Source: JBNKFV01 sp050289485
Lineage (GTDB): Bacteria > Pseudomonadota > Gammaproteobacteria > Pseudomonadales > Cellvibrionaceae
Assembly: GCA_050289485.1 (NCBI GenBank)
Contig: JBNKFV010000032.1
Coordinates: 62,001 to 126,000, forward strand
DNA: 64,000 nucleotides
Direction: 5' to 3'
Shown piece by piece: positions 44,223 to 53,955 of this stretch; the stretch's first letter is position 1; the number at the start of each line of letters is the position of its first letter. The notes under the pieces are model-generated. The model saw only the letters and a program-made list of their open reading frames with translations, did no database searches and was not told the origin of the DNA. A program made the position numbers and the translations under genes.

Positions 44223-46186
44223 CCACCGCAGTAACCTTCTCCCGTTATATTCGTTGGGCGCTGGCAACAGGCTTGGCACTGTTATTATGCGCCGGGCCAC
44301 TGCAGGCAGACGAGCCAAAATGGACGGTGAACTTTAACGACTCCGATATCACCGAAGTGATCAAATTTGTCGCCGATGCAACCGGCAAAACCATGGTGAT
44401 CGATCCTAGGGTAAAAGGTAAGGTGCAGGTGATTTCGGCGAAGAGCCTGAATGCACAAGAACTGTATGACCTGTTTTTGTCGGTACTGGAGATTCACGGT
44501 TTTGCGGCTTACGAACAGGGCAAGGTGGTACGCGTAGTACCCAATAAAGAAGTGCGCTCGGTGGCCATCCCTACACAGACCGGCGCCACCTCCAACGAAG
44601 AATATATGACGCAGGTCATTCAGCTGAAAAACATCTCAGCAGCTAAAATTCTGCCAGCGATTCGCCCACTGGTGCCTCAGCATGCCCACGTGGCCGCTTA
44701 CGACCCCAGTAATGCGATTGTGATCACTGACAATAAAGCCAACATCGAGCGCATGAAAAAAGTCATCGCCTTGATTGATGACGCGGCCGTTGCCAGCACT
44801 GAAGTACTGCAATTGAAATATGCCAGTGCCTCGCAAATTGTGGATATGATCAATCAGCTCTACCAAAGCGGCGATGCCATGGGCGGCAACCTGAGACTGG
44901 TGCCTGATGACCGTACCAACACCATTATCGTGGGCGGCGACGACCTTCAGCGCGAGCGGGTGAAAGCCCTGCTGGCACGGCTTGATCGGCCGCAGGCGCA
45001 AAGTGGCAATGTGCGCGTGGTGTATCTCGAATATGCCAAAGCTGAACAGGTGGCCAGCGTATTGAGCAAGCTGCTGCAAAATATGGCTAAGGCTGGCAAA
45101 ACAGAAAACAGTAAGGCTGCCGCTGCCACTGTAGAGGCCGACGAAGACACCAATGCGCTGCTGATTACCGCCGAAGGCGATGTGCTGGATTCTTTGCTGG
45201 CCGTGGTTGACCGCCTCGACATACGTCGCGCGCAAGTACTGGTTGAAGCCATTATTGTTGAGATGATCGATGATGTCGGTAAAGAGCTGGGCGTGCAGTG
45301 GCTGTTCCAGAACGACACCGGTGGGTTTGGTAGCTCCAGCCAGGGTAATGGCTCGTTGGGTACCGTGGCGGCTGCCGCTTTGAACGACGACGACGGCGCG
45401 CTGAGCGATTTGGCGTCGGCGCTTTCCAGCTTGTCAGGTCAGGCTCTCAGTTTTGGTGACACCGAAGGCAACAACAAATTTGTTGGCCTGATTACCGCGT
45501 TAAACGCCACGGCAGGCACTAATGTACTTTCTACTCCCAGCCTGTTAACCCTCGACAACAACGAAGCGTCTATTTCTGTGGGCAGCGAAGTGCCGTTTGT
45601 CACGGGCTCTTACACCACCAGCAACGGCGACGCGAGCAACCCGTTTCAAACCATCGAACGCCAGAACGTGGGGATTGTGTTGAATGTGACCCCCCACGTG
45701 AACGAAGGTAATAAAATTATTCTCGATATCGAGCAGGAAATTTCCAGCGTGAGTGAAGACGCTCGCGCCGCCGATATCGTGACTAACGAGCGTAAAATCA
45801 AAACCCAGGTGCTCTCCCACGACGGTCAGATCGTGGTACTGGGTGGTTTGATCAAAGACGACGCACAGGTGAACGAGCAGCGGGTGCCGGTGCTGGGCAG
45901 TATTCCTCTGTTGGGGCGCCTGTTCCGTAGCGAAAGCAATTCCATAGAAAAAACCCATTTGCTGGTATTTATTCGCGCCACGGTGATTCGTGATGACGAA
46001 ACCCTGACCGGCGCAACGGCGGAAAAATACCAGTTTATTCGCGAGCAGCAGTTAAAGCAGCGCGATAAAAAGGCGCTGATGTTGGATGAAAAACTGCTGC
46101 CGTTGCTGCCCGAATTTAACACCTACGACAAGCCTGACGCGTCGGGCGCCATTGAAGAATCAACCAGCGACAAGGCAGGAGAATAA
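44219..46186 (+). CDS. gspD: Type II secretion secretin GspD
   Basis: A 655-residue outer-membrane channel. A signal peptide ends near GPLQA. N0-N3 domains follow (VNFNDSDITEVIKFVADATG; VLQLKYASASQIVDMINQLY), then a secretin core with LITALNATAGTNVLSTPSLL, VPFVTGSY and VPVLGSIPLLGRLFRS. Length and order fit the family. No pilotin gene is visible nearby. Confidence 0.96.
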   Translation: MTTAVTFSRYIRWALATGLALLLCAGPLQADEPKWTVNFNDSDITEVIKFVADATGKTMVIDPRVKGKVQVISAKSLNAQELYDLFLSVLEIHGFAAYEQGKVVRVVPNKEVRSVAIPTQTGATSNEEYMTQVIQLKNISAAKILPAIRPLVPQHAHVAAYDPSNAIVITDNKANIERMKKVIALIDDAAVASTEVLQLKYASASQIVDMINQLYQSGDAMGGNLRLVPDDRTNTIIVGGDDLQRERVKALLARLDRPQAQSGNVRVVYLEYAKAEQVASVLSKLLQNMAKAGKTENSKAAAATVEADEDTNALLITAEGDVLDSLLAVVDRLDIRRAQVLVEAIIVEMIDDVGKELGVQWLFQNDTGGFGSSSQGNGSLGTVAAAALNDDDGALSDLASALSSLSGQALSFGDTEGNNKFVGLITALNATAGTNVLSTPSLLTLDNNEASISVGSEVPFVTGSYTTSNGDASNPFQTIERQNVGIVLNVTPHVNEGNKIILDIEQEISSVSEDARAADIVTNERKIKTQVLSHDGQIVVLGGLIKDDAQVNEQRVPVLGSIPLLGRLFRSESNSIEKTHLLVFIRATVIRDDETLTGATAEKYQFIREQQLKQRDKKALMLDEKLLPLLPEFNTYDKPDASGAIEESTSDKAGE

Positions 46187-46189
46187 CCC

Positions 46190-47650
46190 ATGCTGGGAGA
46201 TCGCCTGCCTTTCAGCTTTGCCAGTCAATACGGTATTCTGCGTGACGGCAACTGCCTGTACCACAAGCCGGGGGTAGGTTTAACGACCTTACTGGAGGTA
46301 CGCCGTGCCATCGGGCCTGGTTGCGACGTAAACCAGGTAGACGAAGCGACTTTTCAAAAACATCTCAAAGAACTGTATCAAAGTGCCGGCGGTATGGCCC
46401 AGCAGGCAGCCAGCGTGGTTGACGACCTCAGTGGCGATGTGGACTTAACGTCGCTGGCCGACGAGCTCACCCACGATCAGGAGCTGCTATCGGGCGATGA
46501 CGACGCGCCGGTGATTCGCCTAATTAACGCGATTTTGTCCCAAGCCGTGCGCGAGCGGGTATCAGACATTCACATCGAACCCTATGAACACCGTGTCGCG
46601 ATTCGCTTTCGTTCCGATGGTGTGTTGAAAGAAGTGTTGTCGCCCGAAGCGGTACTGGCGCCCTTGCTGGTGTCGCGCCTCAAGGTGATGGCGCGCCTCG
46701 ACATTGCTGAAAAACGTTTACCCCAGGATGGCCGTATTACCGTAAAACTAGCTGGCCATGGTGTGGATATTCGTTTATCGACCATTCCCTCTGCCCATGG
46801 CGAGCGCGTGGTGTTGCGTTTGCTCGACCAGACCGCAGGCCAGCTAAGCCTGCCGCAATTAGCCATGCCCGCGGCGATGGAAGAACGCTACAGCGAAGCC
46901 TTAAATCGCCCCCATGGCATTATTCTGGTCACCGGCCCTACCGGTTCCGGTAAAACCACCACCCTGTATGCCGGGTTAACCCACATCAATGATCGCAGCC
47001 GCAATATTTTGACCATTGAAGACCCCGTGGAATACCTGCTGCCCGGTGTTGGGCAAACGCAGGTGAACAGCAAAATCGATATGACCTTCGCCCGCGGCCT
47101 GCGCGCCATTTTGCGACAAGACCCCGACGTGGTGATGATTGGTGAAATTCGCGATAGCGAAACGGCCACTATTGCTGTGCAGGCCAGTTTGACGGGCCAC
47201 CTGGTATTGTCCACCCTGCATACCAACACCGCCATTGGTGCGGTGCTGCGTTTACAGGATATGGGCGTAGAACCGTTTTTGTTGTCGTCCAGCTTAACGG
47301 CCGTGATGGCCCAGCGGCTAGTGCGTCATTTGTGCCCGGACTGCAAAAAGCCCGACAGCCCGACGCCGAAGGAATGTGAGCACCTGCACTTGAACGATAC
47401 CGACACGGTGTATCGTGCGGTTGGTTGTGCCAGCTGTCGCGACATGGGGTATCAGGGGCGTTTGGCGTTGTATGAATGGATCGATATCGACGGCAGCATG
47501 CGCCAATTGATTCATGAGCAGGCAGGCGAGCAGGCACTGATTGCTGAAGCGCGTAAGCAATCGGAATCCATTTACGAACATGGCCGCCAGCGAGTGCTGG
47601 CAGGCGAAACAACTATTGAGGAAGTGCTGCGGGTAACCGCGGCCAGTTAA
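46190..47650 (+). CDS. gspE: Type II secretion ATPase GspE
   Basis: A 486-residue cytoplasmic ATPase that drives pseudopilus assembly. Walker A GPTGSGKTTT at ~247, Asp box TIEDPVEY, Walker B with VMIGEIRD, His box LSTLHTN, and a zinc-binding pair CPDC (~382) and CASC (~415) are all present. Three bases separate it from gspD. Confidence 0.96.
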   Translation: MLGDRLPFSFASQYGILRDGNCLYHKPGVGLTTLLEVRRAIGPGCDVNQVDEATFQKHLKELYQSAGGMAQQAASVVDDLSGDVDLTSLADELTHDQELLSGDDDAPVIRLINAILSQAVRERVSDIHIEPYEHRVAIRFRSDGVLKEVLSPEAVLAPLLVSRLKVMARLDIAEKRLPQDGRITVKLAGHGVDIRLSTIPSAHGERVVLRLLDQTAGQLSLPQLAMPAAMEERYSEALNRPHGIILVTGPTGSGKTTTLYAGLTHINDRSRNILTIEDPVEYLLPGVGQTQVNSKIDMTFARGLRAILRQDPDVVMIGEIRDSETATIAVQASLTGHLVLSTLHTNTAIGAVLRLQDMGVEPFLLSSSLTAVMAQRLVRHLCPDCKKPDSPTPKECEHLHLNDTDTVYRAVGCASCRDMGYQGRLALYEWIDIDGSMRQLIHEQAGEQALIAEARKQSESIYEHGRQRVLAGETTIEEVLRVTAAS

Positions 47651-47652
47651 TT

Positions 47653-48888
47653 GTGGGCGCCTATACGTACACGGCATTAAACAGCGCCGGTAAAACCGTG
47701 CGTGGCATGATCGAGGGCGATACCGAACGACATGTGCGCAATCAGCTGCGTGCGCGTAACCTCAAACCCTTGGATGTCAAAAATACCCGTCAGAGCAAAG
47801 TAACCGAAGCTGCTGAAGGCCCTTCTCTGACATCACTGTTGCGGCGCCAGCCACGCCTTAACAGCAAAGAACTCAGTTTGCTAACGCGGCAGTTAGCCTC
47901 GCTGGTATTGTCGGGCCTCCCTCTCGACGAAGCCTTACACACCGCTGCGCAACAAAGCACCCGTGCCAACGCCAAGTCGATTCTGTTGCAGGTACGCAGC
48001 AAAGTGCTCGAAGGGCATTCGCTGCACCAGGCGCTGAGTGAACATCCGCGCAGCTTCGACCACATGTATCGGGCCATGGTGCGTGCCGGTGAAAGCGCCG
48101 GTTACCTCGGCCAAGTGATGGCCCAACTGGCGGAATACATCGAGCGTAGCCAGTTCACCCAGCAGAAAGTGAAAATGGCCATGATTTACCCACTGGTGCT
48201 GGTGGGCGTGAGCTTTATTGTGATTGGTGTGCTGATGGCATTTGTGGTGCCCAACCTGGTCGGTATGTTTGAGCACAGCAGCCACGAGCTGCCCCTGCTT
48301 ACCCGTGCCCTTATTGCCAGCAGTGATGCAATCACCAGTTATGGGCTCTATGCTTTGGTGGTAATGGCAGTGGCGTTTTATGGCTTGCGCCGCTGGCTGC
48401 AAGAACCCAATCGCCGCCGTCGCTGGCATCGTATCAAGTTGAAACTACCGGTGTTTGGTGAGGTTTTATTGCAAGCCGACAGCGCCCGCTTTGCGGGTAC
48501 GCTGAGTTTGTTAACCTCTAGCGGGGTGCCTTTGCTGCAAGCGTTGCAGATTGCCACCCAGGTATTGAGCAATCAGGTACTGCAAGAGGCCAGTAAAGCG
48601 GTTACCCAAGCCGTGCAGGAAGGTGGCAGTTTTAGCAAGGCGTTGCGCCAGAGTGGCTGGTTTCCGCCGTTGCTGGTACAGATGGCAGCTAGTGGCGAGG
48701 CCAATGGTACCTTGTCAGAACAGTTGCAGCATTGCGCGAAAAATCAGGAGCGCGAACTGGAAATGATGATTGGTACTACCATGGGATTATTAGAACCGAT
48801 CATGATCCTTTTTATGGGGGGCATGGTCACACTGATTGTACTGGCCATTTTACTGCCGATCTTCCAAATGAATTCCTTCGTTGGTTAG
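47653..48888 (+). CDS. gspF: Type II secretion inner-membrane protein GspF
   Basis: A 411-residue platform protein with two repeated GspF domains and three membrane helices. The start GAYTYTALNSAGKTVRG, then LTRQLASLVLSGLPLDEAL, RAGESAG and the C-terminal MGGMVTLIVLAILLPIFQMN are typical. It uses a GTG start two bases after the gspE stop. Confidence 0.95.
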   Translation: MGAYTYTALNSAGKTVRGMIEGDTERHVRNQLRARNLKPLDVKNTRQSKVTEAAEGPSLTSLLRRQPRLNSKELSLLTRQLASLVLSGLPLDEALHTAAQQSTRANAKSILLQVRSKVLEGHSLHQALSEHPRSFDHMYRAMVRAGESAGYLGQVMAQLAEYIERSQFTQQKVKMAMIYPLVLVGVSFIVIGVLMAFVVPNLVGMFEHSSHELPLLTRALIASSDAITSYGLYALVVMAVAFYGLRRWLQEPNRRRRWHRIKLKLPVFGEVLLQADSARFAGTLSLLTSSGVPLLQALQIATQVLSNQVLQEASKAVTQAVQEGGSFSKALRQSGWFPPLLVQMAASGEANGTLSEQLQHCAKNQERELEMMIGTTMGLLEPIMILFMGGMVTLIVLAILLPIFQMNSFVG

Positions 48889-48947
48889 GTGTTAGTGCCT
48901 GGGTATTAGTGCCACCAACGAAGCAGCGATAACGAAAGGTGTATGTC

Positions 48948-49406
48948 ATGCAAAAGGCAAAGGTGAGACAGATGTTGAAAGCGCAGAAGGGTTTCTCGCT
49001 GATTGAAATTATGGTGGTGGTGCTGATTATTGGTTTGCTAGCCAGTATCGCCGCCCCGCTGGTATTGGATAAAGCCGATGAGGCACGAGTACAAAAAGCC
49101 CGCGCTGATTTCAAAAATATCCAAACGGCGCTAAAGATGTACCGACTGGATAACTTCGTGTACCCCACCAGCGAGCAAGGGCTGGAGGCACTGGTGACCA
49201 AACCAACCCTTGACCCTGTGCCACCCAAGTGGAAAAAGTCGGGTTATCTGGAAGAGCTGCCCACCGATCCATGGGGTCGCCGCTATCTGTATCTCAGCCC
49301 CGGTGAAAGCGGCGACTACGATTTGTACACCTTGGGTGCCGATGGCGTACCCGGTGGCGAGGACCAGAATGCCGACCTGAGCTACCGCACTGCCCCAGAA
49401 CAGTAA
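48948..49406 (+). CDS. gspG: Type II secretion major pseudopilin GspG
   Basis: A 152-residue prepilin. The leader ends KAQKG before FSLIEIMVVVLIIG, with Glu5 present for peptidase and methylation. The body has TNxxYPT-like FVYPTSEQGLEALV and the C-terminal calcium-site region around GADGVPGGEDQNADL. ATG at 48948 follows AAAGGTG. The prepilin peptidase gspO is not in this window. Confidence 0.95.
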   Translation: MQKAKVRQMLKAQKGFSLIEIMVVVLIIGLLASIAAPLVLDKADEARVQKARADFKNIQTALKMYRLDNFVYPTSEQGLEALVTKPTLDPVPPKWKKSGYLEELPTDPWGRRYLYLSPGESGDYDLYTLGADGVPGGEDQNADLSYRTAPEQ

Positions 49407-49407
49407 C

Positions 49408-50007
49408 GTGAACAACGGCGCTCGTCGTTTGATAAGGCCTGCTCGCGGCTTCACGTTGATGGAGCTACTGGTAGTCATGCTGGTAATCGGCTTTGCTTTG
49501 GGGGTGGCGACCTTGTCGCTGATCGAAACCGAAGATGAAGACGAAATACGCAGCAGTGCCGACGACTTGGTGATGGCCGGGCGTTGGGCGGCCGATCAGG
49601 CTTGGAGCAGTGGCGAGCCGATCGGGTTGTTTCTGCGCCCAGTTGACGATGGTTTAGCGCAAACCCAGTGGCAGTATCAATGGTTTCGCTATCGTGATCG
49701 CGACTGGTTGCCATTGGATATTGCTCAGGGTGCTTTGGCGGAAGGCTTGTCGATAGCCATTGAAAACGCCGAAGGCGACTGGCTCGACCTGCAAAAACTG
49801 GCTAGCGCAGAAAAACCTTCGCCCGCGCTGGTCTTTTACCCCGGTGGTGAAGCCACCCCCGCGCAGGTGGTGCTGGAAGATCTCAGCGATGCGACATTGC
49901 GCATTGTGATATGGGTAGATGCGGCCGGGCGCATAGAAACACAGGCCGAACGCGACGCGCGGCTGGAGAGTACTGAGCAGAATGAAGATCAGACAAGGTG
50001 GCTGTAG
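49408..50007 (+). CDS. gspH: Type II secretion minor pseudopilin GspH
   Basis: A 199-residue minor pseudopilin. Leader RPARG then FTLMELLVVMLVIGFALG with Glu5 intact. The C-terminal half is beta-rich (LVMAGRWAADQAWSSGEPIG). It starts with GTG one base after the gspG stop, and its end overlaps gspI by 26 bases. Confidence 0.88.
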   Translation: MNNGARRLIRPARGFTLMELLVVMLVIGFALGVATLSLIETEDEDEIRSSADDLVMAGRWAADQAWSSGEPIGLFLRPVDDGLAQTQWQYQWFRYRDRDWLPLDIAQGALAEGLSIAIENAEGDWLDLQKLASAEKPSPALVFYPGGEATPAQVVLEDLSDATLRIVIWVDAAGRIETQAERDARLESTEQNEDQTRWL

Positions 50008-50371
50008 CGCCAGGGGTTTTACCCTGATTGAAGTGATGGTTGCCCTGGTAGTGGTGGGTCTGGCGCTGCCTGCGTTGCTCACACTCACTGGCACTTTGCT
50101 TGATAACAGCGGCTATGTGCGCGATAAAACCTACGCCCAGTGGGTGGCACAGAACCAATTAGAGAAGCAGTACCTGCGCCAGCAGCTTAAAGGCCAAGCA
50201 CTGTCGGGTACCGCCACCGGCGAAGAAGAACAGGCAGGCCGCAAGTGGTACTGGCGCATTCAGGCCATGAGCACCAGTGTGCCGGGCATGCGCCAACTAC
50301 AGATTGAGGTAGGCACCGAGCGCGATAGCACCGATGCCTCCTTGCTGGGGTTTATCTATGTGCCTGAATAG
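49982..50371 (+). CDS. gspI: Type II secretion minor pseudopilin GspI
   Basis: A 129-residue minor pseudopilin with leader SARG then FTLIEVMVALVVVG, followed by the family stretch YAQWVAQNQLEKQYLRQQL. It forms the pseudopilus tip with GspJ and GspK. It overlaps its neighbours on both sides. Confidence 0.92.
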   Translation: MKIRQGGCSARGFTLIEVMVALVVVGLALPALLTLTGTLLDNSGYVRDKTYAQWVAQNQLEKQYLRQQLKGQALSGTATGEEEQAGRKWYWRIQAMSTSVPGMRQLQIEVGTERDSTDASLLGFIYVPE

Positions 50372-51008
50372 CCGGCGTGCAGAGAAGTGGCAAAGCGGTT
50401 TCACCCTGATTGAGGTGTTGATCGCCATTGCCATTACCGGGCTGATTGCGGTGATTTCATACAGCGCGTTTCAGTCGTCGGCCGACAGCAACCAGCAGGC
50501 GCAAGAGGTGTTAACCGAGCTGGATACCCTCGACCGGGCCTGGCAGCGAATGGCGGCTGATTTTCGCAATCTGGTGATTGCTAGAGGCACTCGCGATGCC
50601 GACGGTGAGGAAGTAATGCCATTGAGTACCGAAGTGAAAGGCGAATACACCTTGCGTTTGTTGCGGGCCGGGCGCCCTAACTTACAGTATTTGCCACGCA
50701 CCAGTGTGCAACGGGTTGGCTATCGGCTGGTGGATGGCGTGTTGTGGCGCGACTCTCTGGAGCAGGGCTTGTCCACTGACGATGTGGCACCGGTACAGGT
50801 AGATCTGCTGCACAATATCGACAGTGTTCGCTGGCGCTTTCTGCCCTTGGGCGCGGCCACGGTGGACGATAGCGGTTGGGTAGACGAGTGGCCACGTAAT
50901 GCTGAAGACGAAGGTACTCTACCCCTGGGGGTTGAAATTATTATCGAAGGTAAAGCCTTTGGTGAATTGCGCCGGGTGTACAGCCTGCTGCCGGGTACCA
51001 GCGGATGA
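50358..51008 (+). CDS. gspJ: Type II secretion minor pseudopilin GspJ
   Basis: A 216-residue minor pseudopilin. Leader WQSG then FTLIEVLIAIAITGLIAVIS, then LDRAWQRMAADFRNL and VGYRLVDGVLWRDS. The ATG at 50358 lies inside gspI and gives a normal leader length; an in-frame start eight codons upstream is less likely. Its end overlaps gspK by four bases. Confidence 0.92.
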   Translation: MCLNSRRAEKWQSGFTLIEVLIAIAITGLIAVISYSAFQSSADSNQQAQEVLTELDTLDRAWQRMAADFRNLVIARGTRDADGEEVMPLSTEVKGEYTLRLLRAGRPNLQYLPRTSVQRVGYRLVDGVLWRDSLEQGLSTDDVAPVQVDLLHNIDSVRWRFLPLGAATVDDSGWVDEWPRNAEDEGTLPLGVEIIIEGKAFGELRRVYSLLPGTSG

Positions 51009-52036
51009 AACAGGTCTGCTTAAACCGGCAACGGGGTGTGGCATTGATTCAGGCGTTGCTGATTGTGGCGCTGGTAACCGGCCTGTCGGTAAGCTTTGCA
51101 GCGCGATTTGAGCGCAGTGTTAGCCAGGCCGAAAGCCGTTGGTTGGGCGACCAGGCCCGCGCTTACCTTATCGGTGCCGAGGCGCTGGGCAAGTTTGCTC
51201 TGCACCAGGATGCCGAACAGGATGGTGACGATATGGTTGACCACCTGGAAGAAGACTGGGCCTTTGCCCAGCCGCCATTTACGTTTGACGGTGGCTGGCT
51301 GGAGGCAGGACTATCTGATGCCCAAGGGCGTTTTAATATTAATTCGCTGGCAGAAAAAGTTAGCGATAGTGGCAGTGTCACGAACGAGGCAGAACGGTTT
51401 ACGGAAAACCAACGGCGCTTTATTCGCCTGTTGCAAACGTTTGAAGAATTGCCGTTGGATCAGGCGCAGGCCATCGAGATTACCGAGGCGGTCATCGACT
51501 GGATCGACAGTGATGACGAGCCGACAGGTTACGGTGGCGCCGAATCGCTGTATTACAGTGGACTAGAGGTGCCCTACGTTGCCCCCAACCGTTTGCTGGT
51601 GAGTGTGCAAGAGCTATTGCGGGTAAAAAACATGACACCGGTGTTATTTCGGTTGTTGGAGCCGCACATTATTGCGTTAACGACAGCCTCCGAGATGAAC
51701 ATCAATACCATGAATGTTACTTTGTTGCGCACCCTCAATATGGCTACCAGCCTCGAGCCGCTGTCGCTCATAGACGCTGAAAACCTATTGCAGGAACGGC
51801 AGCTGGGGTATTTCGACACCATGGAAGCCTTCAACGAGAATGGCGTGGTAGCTGGCTTGGGTACCAGCAGTACCCCGTTAGTGACCGATGGCTTAGGTGT
51901 TGCCAGTCAGTATTTTATATTGACGGCGCGGGCTCAGGTGGGCGAGCAACAGCGCCAGGCACGGAGCTTATTGTACCGTGACAGCGAAAACGACAATCAG
52001 GTAACGGTGTTACGCCGTAGTGATTTTGGCCTATAG
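51005..52036 (+). CDS. gspK: Type II secretion minor pseudopilin GspK
   Basis: A 343-residue minor pseudopilin that caps the tip. Leader RQRG then VALIQALLIVALVTG; position 5 is Gln in place of Glu, which is normal for GspK. The large helical domain contains DAQGRFNINSL, EAVIDWIDSDDEPTGYGGAE, YVAPNRLLVSVQELL and EMNINTMNVTLLRTL, as in the family. Confidence 0.94.
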   Translation: MKQVCLNRQRGVALIQALLIVALVTGLSVSFAARFERSVSQAESRWLGDQARAYLIGAEALGKFALHQDAEQDGDDMVDHLEEDWAFAQPPFTFDGGWLEAGLSDAQGRFNINSLAEKVSDSGSVTNEAERFTENQRRFIRLLQTFEELPLDQAQAIEITEAVIDWIDSDDEPTGYGGAESLYYSGLEVPYVAPNRLLVSVQELLRVKNMTPVLFRLLEPHIIALTTASEMNINTMNVTLLRTLNMATSLEPLSLIDAENLLQERQLGYFDTMEAFNENGVVAGLGTSSTPLVTDGLGVASQYFILTARAQVGEQQRQARSLLYRDSENDNQVTVLRRSDFGL

Positions 52037-52088
52037 CGCCTGATCCTATAGCGCCTTACCATGGGCAAACCAACATAACAGAGACAAC

Positions 52089-53426
52089 ATGGATAAGCTA
52101 ATTGTGCTGGCAACCTACTGCCAGACAGACGACAGTGATACCGACCTCGCGTTGGCTATGCCGGACGAGGGGCTCATCGACGACGGTACCCTCGCCGCCG
52201 TGGAGCCAATGGCAGAAGAACCGCCGTTGCCTGCATCTGACTGGCAGTTCAGTTGGCGTCGCTATCGTGCCGACGATCAGCATTGGTACGGCGCACCCAT
52301 GGTGGGTGATCTCGATACGCTGGCGCAGACCCTCGATGAAGAGCCAGCCAGTGTCTGGCTGTTACTGCCCAGCGACCTGTTTGTCACCCGTCGCTTGAAT
52401 TTCACCAAAGCCGAGCGCAAACACCTGCGCAAATTGCTGCCCTACCAGTTGGAAGACCAATTGGTAGACGACATCCATCGAATTTTTGTTGGGCTTGGTC
52501 AGATTGAAGACGGTCAAGTAAGCATCGCCTATGGCGATAAACTCGCGATTACGAATCTGTTCAACGGCCTGATGGCTGCGCATATTGATGTGGAAGAGTG
52601 TTTGCCACTAGGGCTGGCCATGGGATGGCAGCCGGAACAGTGGAGCGTGGCGCTGATTGACGATGAACATGAGCAGGCGGTGGTACGCTGGGCCAATGAC
52701 CAGGCCTTTGGCGTAGATCTGGCATTGCTGGCACCAGCCCTTGAGGCACTGGTAGCGGAACAGGGCTGGCCACAGCAAATCAATATTATTGCCGAAACCG
52801 AAACCGGCCTCGATTGCCTGCGTGCTTTGATTCCCGAAGGTTTTAGTGGCGAATTTCAGTCGCAGCAGCGCAATGTATGGCAAGCGCTGGATACAGAAGC
52901 ACAGCCCAGCATTAATCTACGCCAGGGCACCTTTGCCCGCCGCTTGCCAATTCAGAAGTGGTGGCGTGAATGGCGCACCATTGCTTACACTGCCGCCGCC
53001 TCGCTGGTGGTGTATCTGGGTACCAGCTTGGCAGCTTATGTGAACTACCACGGGCAATTTAATGAAGCCCGCACGCAGATCGAGCAGGCTTATCGCGCGG
53101 CGGTGCCCAATGGCGCATTGGTTGATGCCGAGCGTCAGCTCAATCAACAACTCTCCAAATATGAAACCGTCGCTACAGAGAGCAATGTGAGTGTATTGAC
53201 CATGTTGCAGGATATTGGCCCGGTACTGGGCGACAAGCCAGATATTCAACTGCGCAACCTCAGCTTTGTCATGGGTGATATGCGTCTTAACCTCGAAGCC
53301 AAAACCTTCCAGCAGTTGGAACAGGTACGCAGCGATTTGACCTCCAAGTCATTGCAGGCAGAACTGTTGAATGTAAGCCGTACCGGTGAGGGCCAGCAGG
53401 CACGCCTGCGGGTTCGCAGCCTGTAA
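52089..53426 (+). CDS. gspL: Type II secretion protein GspL
   Basis: A 445-residue platform protein with a cytoplasmic actin-like domain (1-~300; VWLLLPSDLFVTRRLNFTKA and LRKLLPYQLEDQLVDDI), one membrane helix near 305 (IAYTAAASLVVYLGTSLAAY) and a ferredoxin-like periplasmic domain. It recruits GspE and pairs with GspM, the next gene, 21 bases away. Confidence 0.93.
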   Translation: MDKLIVLATYCQTDDSDTDLALAMPDEGLIDDGTLAAVEPMAEEPPLPASDWQFSWRRYRADDQHWYGAPMVGDLDTLAQTLDEEPASVWLLLPSDLFVTRRLNFTKAERKHLRKLLPYQLEDQLVDDIHRIFVGLGQIEDGQVSIAYGDKLAITNLFNGLMAAHIDVEECLPLGLAMGWQPEQWSVALIDDEHEQAVVRWANDQAFGVDLALLAPALEALVAEQGWPQQINIIAETETGLDCLRALIPEGFSGEFQSQQRNVWQALDTEAQPSINLRQGTFARRLPIQKWWREWRTIAYTAAASLVVYLGTSLAAYVNYHGQFNEARTQIEQAYRAAVPNGALVDAERQLNQQLSKYETVATESNVSVLTMLQDIGPVLGDKPDIQLRNLSFVMGDMRLNLEAKTFQQLEQVRSDLTSKSLQAELLNVSRTGEGQQARLRVRSL

Positions 53427-53447
53427 CTGGGGTATCAAGGTAAACCT

Positions 53448-53921
53448 ATGAAAGCATTTTGGGATAATTTAAACCGCCGCGATCAGCTTGCCTTGTTGAT
53501 TCTGGGGAGCGTATTGGCCGTGTATTTGTTATGGCTGCTGCTGATTCGCCCAGTGGGTAATGCGGTTGAGCAAGAGCGCCTGCGCGCCGTGGCCGCACAA
53601 GAATCGCTCGGCCGTGTACAGGTAATGGCTGCCAAATTAAAAGCTTATCGCACCGGCGCGCAGGAGAGTCAGGCCCCGACCACTACGCTGGCCGACGTGG
53701 TAAACCGTTCGTTGCAGGCAAACCAGTTATCCATGAGCGGTTTTACTCCCAGTCGCGACGCCGAAGCGCGCCTGCGGTTGGAGAACGTATCGTTTAACCA
53801 GTTGCTCGCGTGGCTTTATCAGTTGGAAACCGAATACCGGATTAATGTGATGGAATTAACCGTTAACCCCAGCCGCGACCCCGGTATCGTGAGTGTGAAT
53901 GTGCGTTTGCGCAAAGGCTAA
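53448..53921 (+). CDS. gspM: Type II secretion protein GspM
   Basis: A 157-residue membrane protein. The N-terminal helix (LALLILGSVLAVYLLWLLLI, ~17-36) is followed by a coiled segment and a small ferredoxin-like domain with VSFNQLLAWLYQLE. It binds GspL. The start MKAFWDNLNRRDQ fits the family. Confidence 0.92.
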   Translation: MKAFWDNLNRRDQLALLILGSVLAVYLLWLLLIRPVGNAVEQERLRAVAAQESLGRVQVMAAKLKAYRTGAQESQAPTTTLADVVNRSLQANQLSMSGFTPSRDAEARLRLENVSFNQLLAWLYQLETEYRINVMELTVNPSRDPGIVSVNVRLRKG

Positions 53922-53955
53922 TAAAGGCTAATAAGGCAAAGGTAAAGAGCAAAAG